The position numbers and the translations under genes are program-made. Under the pieces are notes generated by a model. It saw nothing but the letters and a program-made list of their open reading frames with translations. It ran no database searches and was not told the origin of the DNA. A DNA stretch of 64,000 bases from Vandiemenella viatica (Eukaryota > Arthropoda > Insecta > Orthoptera > Morabidae): positions 176,001,121 to 176,065,120 of the forward strand of contig CM061919.1 in NCBI GenBank assembly GCA_031002005.1. The letters run 5' to 3'. This document shows, piece after piece, positions 20,290 through 29,900 of this stretch (its first letter is position 1; each line of letters starts with the position of its first letter).

Positions 20290-21275
20290 TAATACAGGGT
20301 GTCCACCATGAACCTGACACATTTGAAATTGCTGTATATTTCATACTGCTTAGGGTAGAAAGAAAATAATGCATACAGCGTCAAGAGTAATTCACCAAGA
20401 TTTATTTTAAAAAAATCAGTGCACCTCTACGTGAGATCCTCTCGTTGCACGAAGAACATCTAGCCTTCAAGTTCCTGCCAGGTTTTCTGTAGCATATCGG
20501 GCGTAACGGAAGTGACAGCATCTCGTAAGATCACGAATTTTGCGGCCTGTATACACTTTGTCCTTCACATATCCCCACAAGAAGAAGTCTAGAGGGGTGA
20601 TCGAGGAGGCCAGCTTGTCGGTCCACCACGCCCAATCCAGCGACCGGGAAATTGGGTGTCGAGAAATTCTCGAACTATCAGGCTCCAATGCGGAGCGGCG
20701 CCGTCCTGTTGAAAGATGACGGTCGGCTGCAAATGCATTAACTGAGGCACAAAGAATTGTTCCAACATGTCGAGGTACGTACTGCCCGTAACTGTTTTTT
20801 CTAGAAAGAAAAAGGGGCCGACGATCAAATTGTGCATCAATCCGCACTACACATCACGACGCTTCACAATGCAGTGTGGGTTTTGTGATCCCCAAATTCG
20901 TGCATTGTGGGTGTTGACTTTGCCCGACAGATGAAATGTGGCCTCATCTAAGAAAGCAATAAAAGTTTAAAATGTTGGGTCTTCATCAATGTGATGTAAC
21001 ATGTCGATAGCAAATGCCTGCCTCGTATCACCGTCACCTGTTTTCAGTTCATGAAGCAACTGCAAATTGTAAGCATGAAACCCAAGAAAGTGATGCAGTA
21101 CCTTATGTACAGTGGATTTCGGCATCTGCAGTTCTCGTGCCGCTTGTCGAATGGACTTGCGTGGACTTTGTTCAACCGCCTGTCTCACTGCTGCTACATG
21201 CTTCTTTGATACGCGCTCATTACCGCCACCATGCAATTTCTTCACACTTCCCGTTGCCAAGAAGCGCTGTTACCA
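20290..21275 (-). mobile_element. Mariner-superfamily transposase, near full-length but broken
   Basis: The minus strand carries an almost complete IS630/Tc1/mariner transposase in three frames. The N-terminal part (21260-20967) has the helix-turn-helix block SIRQAARELQMPKSTVHKVL. After a frameshift near 20965, remnants read LNF.. and .DEATFHLSG, giving the first catalytic Asp. The second block (20840-20589) has VIFQQDGAAPHWS with the second catalytic Asp. After another frameshift at about 20600 comes TPLDFFLWGYVKDKVY, with an Asp at the third catalytic position (DDD, not DDE). The frameshift interrupts the D-D interval; with the usual SPDLTPLD the spacing would be about 41, as in rosa-type elements. 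The left boundary tacagggtgtccacc (20294) looks like a terminal repeat start, but no inverse partner is found right of the start codon. Confidence 0.85.
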
Positions 21276-21299
21276 TTTTTTAATGCATTTTTAAATGAG

Positions 21300-22093
21300 A
21301 AAAACACAAATATGTGGTCAAGTGTTTATTTCCAACAATTCCAGTGAATGTGTCGCTGGGTGTCTGCTTGCTATTAGTCGCTCAGAGGCTGCAGTGAGCC
21401 TTGTGCTCTCATAAAACACCAGTATGCCCAAGAATTGATTTCCAAATCGTCTTTAAATAGGAAGTAGACTAACGAGTTTCCCAATTTCTGAATGGATGAA
21501 AACATTATGTATTTTGACGTCTGCCACAGGGTGTTGCACAGTTCCCTCCATTATATTAACAATAGTTTAAAAGTGTAATTGCAATACATATAAGTTTATT
21601 AAGTTTTTGTTAAAAAATAGTACAACCATCCTTCCACGGTATCGCAAAAGTGAACTTCGCTTCTGCGCGCCGGAAAGAAATTTAAATATCAAAGCATTTT
21701 CCTAGGACTTTTACTGTGCCCAACTGCGGCCACTAGTTCGAAACTTTTAACTAAATATTATTAAAGACTGTGCGTATATATCCGAATAACATCATATTTA
21801 AAAAAACATCCGTAAATTTAACATTTCGCACTGACAGTAGTAGATTGCCAAAGAATCTAAATGGCAAAAAGTAAGTTTTAAATATAGGAATGGTATGATT
21901 TGGTTGTTCACAATTAATTCCCGATTGTGTTCGGTCGATAGTTTAACAATCTGCAAATTGTGGAATTTACAGTCTGAGCATGTTAAAATAACTAGCTGCA
22001 GTGTAAGTTTAACTATCAACTTATAAATAATACAGTAAAAATAATATATATATACTAAAAATAGTAATAAATAATAAAAATACGTACATATTT
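21300..22093. other. Unassigned DNA right of the transposase
   Basis: This should contain the 5' end of the mariner-like element, but no inverted repeat matching 20294 is found. A 'cacagggtgttgcacagttcc' near 21530 is in the same, not inverted, orientation. The minus frame 21798-22019 is unrecognised. Confidence 0.3.
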
Positions 22094-22317
22094 CTGCCTT
22101 TATGACTCATCGACGTCCAGATCATTGGAGGCAGGAATGGGGGCCAGGAACGGGAAGGAATTCGGCCAAGGCCTTGGGAATGAACCATCTCGACATTCGG
22201 CTGGAGTGATTTAGAAAAGCCATGGAAAAACCAAATCTGAATGACCGGGCGTGGATTCGAATCCACGTTCTGCCGAATGCGAGGCCAGAGCCTTACCGTT
22301 CACCCACCACGCTGGGT
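22094..22317 (-). mobile_element. SINE family A, full length, diverged
   Basis: A minus-strand copy in the family order: 3' end 'tatgactcatcgacgtcc', 'ggaattcggccaagg', central block 'gccatggaaaaaccaaatc', B box complement ggattcgaatcc, and head 'cacccaccacgctggg'. Fifteen or more substitutions against its sisters suggest an older insertion. No target duplication was found. Confidence 0.88.
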
Positions 22318-22489
22318 GACTTATCTGAAGACTTCTAAAACCTTTCATATAAGCAAGTAGTGACAAACTAAAGGACATAATTGTATGTGTGAATTCATTG
22401 CATACATCAGGGTTGGACTGAAACGTATAATTCAGGGTTGTCAGATCTTTAATAGTAAATTCGTGTGGTTTAGTGACAGTCTCGATTTG

Positions 22490-22645
22490 GCGCGCATTCC
22501 ACCTCTGTCGTGGCTGTACCTACAAACTCACAACGCAACATCATGGCACAGCTCATATGGTTAATCATTGCTGGTTCCAACGGAATTTGAACCCTTAGTT
22601 TTCAGAGCTAGCACCTTAACCACTGAGCTACCAGACCCCTCATTA
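22490..22645 (-). repeat. tRNA-derived SINE of a second type
   Basis: Read on the minus strand it gives 'ggtagctcagtggttaaggtg' (A-box region of a tRNA D arm) and 'gggttcaaattcc' (B box) 30 nt later, followed by 'ggaaccagcaatgatt'. The spacing is tRNA-like, but the acceptor and anticodon stems do not pair well, so this is a SINE head or a decayed tRNA, not a working gene. Confidence 0.6.
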
Positions 22646-23394
22646 GATCGTTTTAATATCGACGATATTCCTCTGACTGGAATATTTTACAATTTTCGTG
22701 ACAGTAATACTGAAATAGGTGGGAATGAACTTTACTACATCATGTCTAGATGAAAACAACAAGTTCAGAGAAGGGCCCTCCATTTTGTCTCACTGGGTTT
22801 ATTCACATGATGTGTTTATGAGTTTCATGGAACAAAGTTTTAGGCTGTCCGTAAAGTCAATTGTTTTGAACTAAAAAAAAATAAAAATAATAAATAACAA
22901 GATCTGAGGCGTACACAAGTAATGTCCAACGCTGTTGTTCGGTCGAGCGTTTCCGTATTTGTGTTTGGAACTGTCAATAACACCTACTGCAGGCGATTCA
23001 TTGAACGTCATTACGCACCCCGCGCCGAGCTAACAAGCTGTTGACGTCATCACGACAGGCCCGCGCATAAAATGATCGTATTCCTCCACATTCTCAAAAC
23101 AATCTTTGCATTATGCAATTTAAATGCTGTAAAATAACTACTGATTTGCATTCACTGCGGTTTCTAGGAGTTTCTTACCTGGTTTCAGTTTCACGTGTAT
23201 AGTTTGGGTGAGGTACGACAGCGCTGTTAATAGTGAAATGATGGGATATCGCTTAAGATGAATTAAGAGTTACTATGGTGCAACTGACACCATTTTGCAG
23301 GTATGAAATTAATGTCTGAATATATATTCTATAAATGAAATCTTTTATTTACATAACTGGGAGTCTCTGGTAGATAGACGACGCACGTTTCGTT
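22646..23394. other. Unassigned DNA
   Basis: No gene recognised. A GC-richer patch at 23010-23060 contains ttgacgtcatcacg, a CRE-like octamer core. The flanking AT-rich sequence is featureless. Confidence 0.3.
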
Positions 23395-23655
23395 TAAACT
23401 TATTGGTAAACATGCGTACTCCCACTTTCACACACGAGTGTAGTGAAATACTTCGTCCACCAACCCATTTGAGCCGGAATGACAGGATAGATAAGATTAG
23501 AGAAATAAGGTGCCGCAATGATTCTTATATGAATTCTTTTTTCCCTCGTACCATTAGGGATTGGAATGCACAACAAAGAGATTAGCTTTGGTGCTGAGCA
23601 CCCTCTGCCACCCACAATTTTATGAATTGCAGAGTATATATGTAGATGTAGAACT
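23395..23655 (+). mobile_element. LINE 3' end (CR1/L2-like) with GTAGAT tail
   Basis: The frame 23403-23585 ends in SYMNSFFPRTIRDWN, the SFFPRTIRDWN motif that closes the reverse transcriptase ORF of many L2/CR1-type elements. It is followed by 'caccctctgccacccac', 'gaattgcagagtatatatg' and 'tagatgtagaa', a 3' untranslated end with a TGTAGA-type terminal repeat. The element is strongly 5'-truncated. A related 3' end occurs at 54225-54275. Confidence 0.85.
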
Positions 23656-23805
23656 GTAAGCGAGGTGTATATTGAAAACCGAGATCTCGATGGTCGGGCC
23701 CGTTATCGATTCTGTCTTCTCCCTAACGTTAACCGTTCACCTTTCAGGCTAGTCGTTTTGGTGTCTTATTTATGTCTGCTCTTCTAAATAATTCGACCTT
23801 TGGAC

Positions 23806-24035
23806 TGGCCGGTCTCGGTAGAGTAGGTACTAGATTACTAGTTCCGCGTGCCGAAGGTCGCCGGTTCGAGTCCGGCCGCGGCCAGGGGTGTATAAGTTTA
23901 GTGTCTGTGCATGACATGCCCGACCTGTGGTGTATATAACAGGTTGGAAAACGTATACTGGAAGAAACTGAAAGCACTGGATTACACGTAATCACTGCTG
24001 AGTTGGCTGTATGGCCTAAGATGCCGGGGGAAAAA
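23806..24035 (+). mobile_element. tRNA-derived SINE of a third type
   Basis: The head 23806-23884 is convincingly tRNA-like. The first seven bases tggccgg can pair at six positions with gcggcca at 23878-23884. A T-arm gccgg-ttcgagt-ccggc sits just inside. An A-box-like 'tctcggtagagtaggt' is near the start. The head is followed by a tRNA-unrelated body (tgtctgtgcatgacatgccc ... aacactgctgag-like) up to a poly-A interrupted 'gggggaaaaaaacc' at about 24025-24040. The variable region is too long for a standard tRNA, so it is a SINE. The 177-codon minus frame 23744-24277 runs through it and is not a gene. Confidence 0.7.
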
Positions 24036-24040
24036 AACCC

Positions 24041-25257
24041 TTTGGACAGATAACTAGATTTCAACGGATCTTTGAGGTCAATGGCATCATTAAAGCGTGT
24101 AAACGTTTCCTTATTGAGTATGTTTGTGATACAGAACACGATAGCCCTTGTAATCACCGCTACATTAGTTGGTGAGTCAACTAGGCTATAGGGACCTTTA
24201 ATAAAATAATTGCTTACAGAAATGAGAGAGCAAAATCTGAATGTCCGCATCAGTAATCGAACAAGATTAGTCCCCAACGCTGCTATTATGGAGGCCTACC
24301 AATCATCCATCAAGCTCAGTTTTACTGTGTAAATTTATTCCTTAACAAGCACCATCTTGCTCTCTGTCAGTGGTAGTCAAACTTCTAATTTGGAAAGCGG
24401 TCTGTGGTAGTGATCTGCCGAATAACTCCAGCAAGAACTGTTGATTTACAGGGTTCCATGGTTTCTGTAATGGGAGAAAAATTGAAGCATTTGGAGTATT
24501 ACAAATTAGTTGTACGTTTTTTGGAAGTTTGTTAGGGGATAGTATTCTTCAGCAGACTGAACTAAGTCGTTTGGTGCAAAGGGACCCTTTTTTTATATAG
24601 TCTATAAGTGGAAGGGTCTTTTCCCCATAACGTCTGAGCGCGTGCAGTTCGGCATTCGATAGGTTTTTCCAGCTGTACACCACTATGCTTATTTTCCTAC
24701 TACTTTTAATGTATTTAGGCAGTCGCGAAATGATCGTATATTCTAAATACAAAGATTCGGCGGAAAATTACTACCATTCAGCAAATTCATTGGTTTGTGC
24801 CATTCTTTTGCAGGGCTGGGTTGTAATGTGTAGGACATGCGTTACCGTGCAAAAATGTGTTCAGTCATACTCAGCTATTTGATTAAACAATTGCCAACTT
24901 TTATCCATTTACTTAGTAAAATAACAAATTTTATGTTAACTCTCGAATTTTATTCGGTTTACAATAGCTCAAAGTTGATTTAAATTAGCCAAATGTGTCA
25001 ATTAACGGTGCATGAATGTATCATAACAATTAAATTCATGGTATTTAGGGGAAATGTGCAGCAGAACGGGCAGCTGTGGGCAGACGGCAAGTGTGTGTGT
25101 TTTTGCTATCGGTCTGGCGGGCGGACGGTGTGTGGGAGGGAGGTCTAAGTGAACCTGCGTAACTGACCCCTACATGCCAAAATTATGCAACCTGCACGAA
25201 AATTTTACTGGAATCTCGCTTCAGTAGTGTCAAAAACCTGGCAGGTAATTCCGTAGC
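24041..25257. other. Unassigned DNA
   Basis: No recognised element. The ATG-started frame 24685-24882 begins with a hydrophobic stretch (MLIFLLLLMYLG), but no splice site or conserved domain supports it. A G-rich patch around 25070-25145 is noted. Confidence 0.3.
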
Positions 25258-25478
25258 CCTGCCTTGTGGCTGTTCATTGTCCCTCAAGCCTGGCATTCAG
25301 GAGTACACGGGTTCAAATCCCGCTCCGACCATGGTTTTCCGTAATCACTCAAGACGAATTCCAGGATGGTTGCTTCGAAAGGCTAAGGCCGAATTCCTCC
25401 CCATTCCTTGCACCACATTCTCTCCCAGCTCTAATAACCTCGTCGTACACGAGCCGTAAAGCCAGAAGGAAAAAAAAT
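25258..25478 (+). mobile_element. SINE family A, internally deleted
   Basis: The B box gggttcaaatcccgctccg (about 25309) is followed directly by a shortened central block (ccatggttttccgtaatcac). The usual ccagatttgggt segment is deleted. The 3' body 'gctaaggccgaattcctccc' and 3' end 'cgtcgtacacgagccgtaaag' with an A-tail are present. The head is poorly conserved. Frames at 25266-25616 and 25277-25459 are shadows. Confidence 0.85.
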
Positions 25479-25769
25479 GATCCTTGTGTTGTCTGTTCGC
25501 GCTACTGTGATGCTTACTATCTAATTAATATCTTCTTGGTTTTGTTATCTGGAAGCTGTGACGATTTTCCTCAGTTGTTCATAATACTGATAAACAAATA
25601 CTGCCAAAGCAATTGAATTATGTTCGTTTATTTGTTTTCCGAACGCGTTTTACTTCTTTCATACAAGCATCTTCAGTGGTTTCTCATTTTTATTTACATT
25701 GCTCTGTTTACACTCCATTCTCGGCATCAGTGGTTATTATAATATTTGTACATTTTCACATCATGCGGG
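25479..25769. other. Unassigned DNA
   Basis: AT-rich, nothing recognised between the SINE tail and the antisense LINE fragment. Confidence 0.3.
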
Positions 25770-26110
25770 AGACGCACCTGGACGACTTCCAGCCTCTGGA
25801 TGGGTCTGACAGAAACAGTCCTCTCCAGCATCCTGTGTCCCTCCACCATTCTTCCTCTTTCTCTACTGCCCATCTAACTCCTAGGTCTTGCACATATTTT
25901 TTTTATTCCCTTAATCCATCTATCCCTTGGTCTTCCTATATATCTGCTACCCTTCAAATTTCAAATTATATACTGTCTTTGAAATTCTTTCATTACTTGT
26001 TCTCTCCATGCGCCTTTGTCGCTGGAGTCTCAATATTCGGATTCTATCTTGCACAGGTTTCACTTTATCTTCTTTCCACACATCCTTAAGACACTACTTG
26101 TCCAGTGTAG
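25770..26110 (-). mobile_element. LINE 3' coding fragment, antisense
   Basis: On the minus strand, in broken frames, the region reads YNLKFEG, then GRPRDRWIKGI-like and VRWAVEKEEEWWR-like stretches, the GRPR...W...EDR.WR type C-terminus of insect LINE polyproteins. It ends with an opal-rich 3' segment (gaggctggaagtcgtccagg). The plus-strand frame 25613-26089 (158 codons) is the complement of this fragment and is rejected as a gene. Confidence 0.5.
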
Positions 26111-26184
26111 TTTACCCTAATCCTGCTGCTAAATTCTGCCTCATCACCAATGCTTTGGAACCATATGTCAGGAAAAGCAAGTCT

Positions 26185-26250
26185 GTCATGTATGACGTCA
26201 CCTGTCACGCCGTGACGTCACTCTATGACGTCGGGCAACGATGTCACGCT
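26185..26250. promoter_or_regulatory. Cluster of three CRE-like sites
   Basis: Two perfect TGACGTCA palindromes (26193-26200 and 26213-26220) and one TGACGTC (26226-26232) lie within 40 bp, spaced 20 and 13 bp apart. CREB/ATF bZIP proteins bind this octamer. No gene start is identifiable nearby, so a regulatory role is inference only. Alternatively the cluster reflects a short tandem duplication. Confidence 0.35.
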
Positions 26251-26563
26251 TAATGCCATTGTTCTTGGTTATGCCCGTTATTTAATAACGCGAATAAATT
26301 AACTGACTGAACACTGAAAAAAAAGTATGTATTGCCTTTAGATCGTCATATCAACCATTAGAAACTTATATTTACGTATTACTCCTTTGATAATATCGGT
26401 GTGAATCACGGATAACAAAAAAGAAAGGTGTAAAAACCCTTGAAGATTTTTGATCAAATTTAGGTTGTTGCGCAATCACTGGGACTCATCAAGGAATTGT
26501 CGTTTTGGTCTGAAAACTGTTGCACACATTCGTTGGATGACATTATTTAATAAATGTTACTCT
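26251..26563. other. Unassigned DNA left of the TIR element
   Basis: Nothing recognised. It ends at the TA dinucleotide that begins the TIR element. Confidence 0.3.
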
Positions 26564-26565
26564 TA

Positions 26566-27458
26566 GAGTTGTAAAATATATCCATCCTTACAAACTTCAC
26601 TCGAAAAATGTCGTAACGTTAAGCAGCGATTTACTTGGAGAAGTCATATAGGGATGTATAATGATAACGCAAACGTTCTTTCGACTATATTATTTAGTAA
26701 TATGTTTCTATTTCACCCATCAAGATAGTATATAATGCACAAACTTCAAGCTAAAAAAAAAAAAAAAAAAGAAAAAAAAAAACCTACCGTAACGTAGTAA
26801 GCGATTATAGTACGCTATTTCTTATCATATGCTACCTCCAACGATACTAATATTACGTGCAACAAAATGCATCAATGACCAATAACGATGAAAATCAAAC
26901 CAACTTTATAATAAAGTTCATTAAGCTACAAAAGGAAGCGTCTATGTCCATTGTGGTCCATGCTACATTCCAACCTGGCGCTGCAAATGATTCTGCTCGA
27001 AAAATCATGATAATTAAAATGTGTAATAAATCCAAATTTCTAGCGAATTATGCTTTAACAACAAGAACCAAACGCCATGTTGGTACAGGGCCGAGCGTGG
27101 TGGTGTAACGGCTAGCGTTCTGGCCTCGCATTCGGGAGGACGGCGGTTGGAATCCCCGTCCGGGCATCCAGATTTGGGTTTTCCATGGTTTCCCAAATCA
27201 CTCCAGGCAAATGCCGGGATGCTTCCTTCAAATTCCTTCCCATTCCTTGCCCCCCATCCTTTCCCGTCTCTAAAGACCTGGCTGTTAGAGAGACTTTAAA
27301 CAGATAAAAAAAAAGGTACAGGCTGCATTTCAACGACAAAAAATTAATTCCGTCTTTCGCTAACAGTTCAAAGTTGTTGCAGTTTTTTTTGTGTGTAATT
27401 TGTTCCATATTTATATTTTTGAGTGAAGTTTGTGAGGTATGTATATATTTTACAACTC
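26566..27458. mobile_element. Tc1/mariner-type TIR element with nested SINE
   Basis: The left terminus gagttgtaaaatatatccat and the complement of the right terminus gagttgtaaaatatatacat extend as inverted repeats for about 45 bp, through 'acaaacttcactc'. TA dinucleotides flank both sides (26564-26565 and 27459-27460), the Tc1/mariner target duplication. A complete SINE with its own duplication occupies 27090-27314, so the element was about 665 bp before that insertion. A poly-A/AG tract lies at 26753-26783. No transposase is recognised inside, so this is a non-autonomous element. The Tc1-type coding fragment begins just outside the right end. Confidence 0.8.
27090..27314 (+). mobile_element. 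SINE family A, subfamily 2, complete with TSD
   Basis: This is the best-preserved head in the window: gccgagcgtggtggtgtaac, 'ctggcctcgcattcgggagg', B box ggttggaatcc (one mismatch), then the complete central block. The 3' end differs from most copies: instead of 'ctctaatgacctcgacgtcgacgaggcg' it reads 'tctctaaagacctggctgtt' and 'gagactttaaacag' before the A-tail. The octamer ggtacagg flanks both sides (27082-27089 and 27315-27322). It therefore represents a separate, probably recent, subfamily shared with the copy at 48247. Confidence 0.95.
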
Positions 27459-27539
27459 TAAGAGTTGTGAACGTGAGGGCAAGTGTATTCGTCGTCAAGG
27501 TTCCGATCTGAAAACTCGAGAAGGAGTAATGAATTCACT

Positions 27540-28040
27540 GCGAAATTCTGTGTCATCCCACGCCACTGGTCGATAACTAGCAGCAGCCAATTAGGGAATT
27601 ACGGTCCCAGACGTGGGCTGCCGTTAGCACCACAACACAGACGGCTGCGTTTAGAATGGTGTCATAAACGAGAAGCACGGACTGCTGACGAATGGCTTTG
27701 CCTTGTGTTCAGCGATGAATCATGGTTATGCACTCACTACCTCGGATGACCATCTTCGGCAAATGTGGCGGCGACGTGGGGAGATGTCCCATTCTTCCAA
27801 TGTCTTGGAGAGGCAGAAGGCATCGGGTATGACTTCAGGTCGCGACTGGTAGTGATTGAAGGAACTCTGAATGTACGGCGGTACGTCACAGACTTTCTGT
27901 TTCCTCATGTGTTACCTACAATGCGACAGTATCATGGTGCAATTTTTCGACCGGACTCTGTTCGTCCACACACGGCACGCGTGTCTGTGAATTGGCTGCG
28001 TGATGCTGAGGTGCTCCCATAGCCAGCAAGTGTAATATAT
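27540..28040 (+). pseudogene. Tc1-type transposase fragment
   Basis: Across frameshifts the plus strand reads HRRLRLEWCHKREARTADEW then FSDESW with the first catalytic Asp (about 27715). It continues in a second frame (27765-28022) with LVVIEGTLNVRRYVTDFLFPHVLP and IFRPDSVRPHTARVS, the second catalytic block, where the usual DNARPH reads DSVRPH. The third acidic residue region is missing after the stop near 28020. The order R..RL.WC ... FSDES ... VIxGTL...RY.......VLP ... RPHTA is diagnostic of Tc1/Tc3 transposases. The copy is truncated at both ends and inactive. Confidence 0.85.
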
Positions 28041-28440
28041 TATCCTATTAAAAAAAATATGTCGGCAACTAGACGTTATTAATAATGCGAGTACTACTTT
28101 TTTATTATTAACTCTGTACGATTTTCATCTTTTATGATGGCACCTTCATCAAAAAAGTGTGTTTTTACGCTGGTATCATGAGATTTTGTTGCTGATCTAT
28201 TTTACCGCATGTTATGTGTTTTTTTTTTTTCTCCCCTAAACAGCTTGCTTCGATCATTTGTAATATTGCGTGTGCTGTTATCTCTTAATACCGCTCCTAA
28301 AAATATAGCTTTGTAGAGGATAGATCATAAGCGAACTCGTACGATATTAATTTTTTTAAAAATGAAATTACGTTATTAATAACAGTTCTGTTTGGCTAAG
28401 CAACAGTGGAAAAATAGACCACAATAGCAGTACATTAGAA
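28041..28440. other. Unassigned AT-rich DNA
   Basis: No feature recognised between the transposase fragment and the CpG-rich segment. Confidence 0.3.
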
Positions 28441-28469
28441 ATAGTAGTTTGTATGTTTAATATCTGCAG

Positions 28470-28790
28470 ACTGTCGCAATGTTGAGATGTCGAAGGTGTG
28501 ATTGAAGCTGACCGCCCACGGAGGTGCGTGCGTGGTCGTGTACTACTTGCTGCTTCGTGGCGGTGCCAAGTACTTGTAGCCCGATGTGTCGCGGCGCGAC
28601 GCTGCGCTCTGTTTGTTCAGACGGCTGGCCGAGCAGGAAGTGGCTGTGTTTACGGCGGCGCCGGAGGTCGGCTCGGCGCCGCGGCGGCGCACAGCAGGTG
28701 CTGTCTGTCTGCCTGGGTGGCCACCGCAAGGGCTTGCCCCCTTCCCATTCTGTGTTTGTTGGCGAATGCTTAAATGTTCGCAGACTTGTA
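28470..28790. promoter_or_regulatory. CpG-rich segment, possible promoter/exon
   Basis: G+C and CpG density peak at 28570-28700 (ggcgcgacgctgcgctctg, tacggcggcgccggaggtcg, cgccgcggcggcgcac). Several frames are open across the peak on both strands (28498-28805), as expected for CpG-rich sequence. No protein family is recognised and no frame has a convincing start. The sequence ggag|gtgcgt at 28519-28530 would serve as a donor. It may be a host CpG-rich first exon or a repeat. Confidence 0.3.
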
Positions 28791-28835
28791 GCGACACCGG
28801 AGTAGTCTGTTAGCCCAGTAGTTGAGGTGCCTGTT

Positions 28836-29076
28836 CCGAGCGTGGAGGGTGTATTCTGGTCTCGAATTCTGGAAGACGCGGGTTCGAATTATCGTTCTGC
28901 CATCCAGATTTTGGTTTTCCATGGTTTTCCCAAATCATTTCCGTTGAATGCCGGATGGTTCCTTCAAAAGGTCAGGTGGTAATTCCTTACGTTCCTTACG
29001 CCTTGCCCTTTTCCACCTCCAATGACCCATGACTTCGACAAAGCGTAAAGCCAAAACAAAAAACAAAACAAAACAC
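28836..29076 (+). mobile_element. SINE family A, full length
   Basis: The head ccgagcgtggagggtg, B box gggttcgaattatcg (degraded on its 3' side), central block ccagattttggttttccatg, 3' body and the end 'cttcgacaaagcgtaaagcc' are present, followed by an A-rich tail broken by C (aaacaaaacaaaac). No clear target duplication was found. Confidence 0.9.
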
Positions 29077-29660
29077 GCTTGAGTGGGTATCGAGAGGTCA
29101 GCGCCAGTAATACCAGTCTCGGTCGGAATTTTGTTTTGTCATGAAAACCTTCGCTTTGTTCATGTGTTCCATAAGTTCTCGGCCTTCGCTACAGCTGGCG
29201 ATTCCTATTATGCTAAACCGTATTACAAATTTACAAAATATTACGGGAGGCTTATATCTCAAAGTTTCGCGGAATTTCGCGTTTGGTAGTAATAACCGTT
29301 AGCATCTACAGCCGTGGCCGAGAACTTTTCTAGGACGCTTCGTCGTTTGGACTCTTCGTAAAACTGTAAATTCCATTTACCTGGTAGGATTAGCGAATTA
29401 TAGACTTAGGCACTATTAAAGTTGAATGTGAGACAAATACAAACTCCCGCCAAGGTATGTTCGTGACGGTCAAAAAACGCACAACTAAAAAAAAATCCTT
29501 AAAATTGCTTTGAAATATTTATCTGATAAAGTAGAAAAAGAAGAAATTTCGAAGTATACAATTTTAATGCGTTTACTAACATCCAGTTTTAATTTTCTTA
29601 TTAGTCTACCAATAACTGTTACTATCCAAATTAGAAATACGTCACTTCAGATCGATTGTT
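29077..29660. other. Unassigned DNA
   Basis: The frame 29083-29289 continues from the SINE tail and has no domain. Nothing else is recognised. Confidence 0.3.
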
Positions 29661-29900
29661 GTAAGCAAGGTCCGGGTTCGAATCCTAGTGTGGTCAGGAA
29701 TACTTTGCTTTTTTCAGATGAGCTATGCCAGGACACTCCGTGGAGATTCCGCGTTAAACTGCAGGTACCCAAGGAAAGGAACTGGCCGTATTACTTTTGC
29801 CAAACTGGCTTATTACGCCTCCATCGGGAGGATCCAGCAAACCTTCCGGTTGTCGACATTGTTACTTGGGATCTAGAATTGGGAACTGTATTTGAAGTTG
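29661..29900 (+). repeat. Possible SINE with B box
   Basis: A perfect B box (gggttcgaatcctag at about 29674) follows 'gtaagcaaggtcc'. The body (ggacactccgtggagattcc ... cgcctccatcgggaggatcc) does not match other SINEs in the window and includes a short hairpin, cctccatcgggagg. No A-tail is obvious. The frame 29510-29908 includes this part but has no recognised domain. Confidence 0.35.

Noticed and set aside
22571..22645. Functional tRNA on the minus strand
   Set aside because: A and B boxes are present but acceptor and anticodon stems do not pair.
23806..23884. Functional tRNA gene
   Set aside because: Acceptor and T arms pair, but the length between the D and T arms is irregular and a SINE body with an A-rich end follows.
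23744..24277. 177-codon minus-strand open frame
   Set aside because: It runs across a tRNA-derived SINE in antisense and shows no domain. Its length is explained by the GC-rich SINE head.
25613..26089. 158-codon plus-strand open frame rich in Ser/Phe
   Set aside because: It is the complement of a LINE C-terminal fragment; the minus strand gives the recognisable GRPR...W order.
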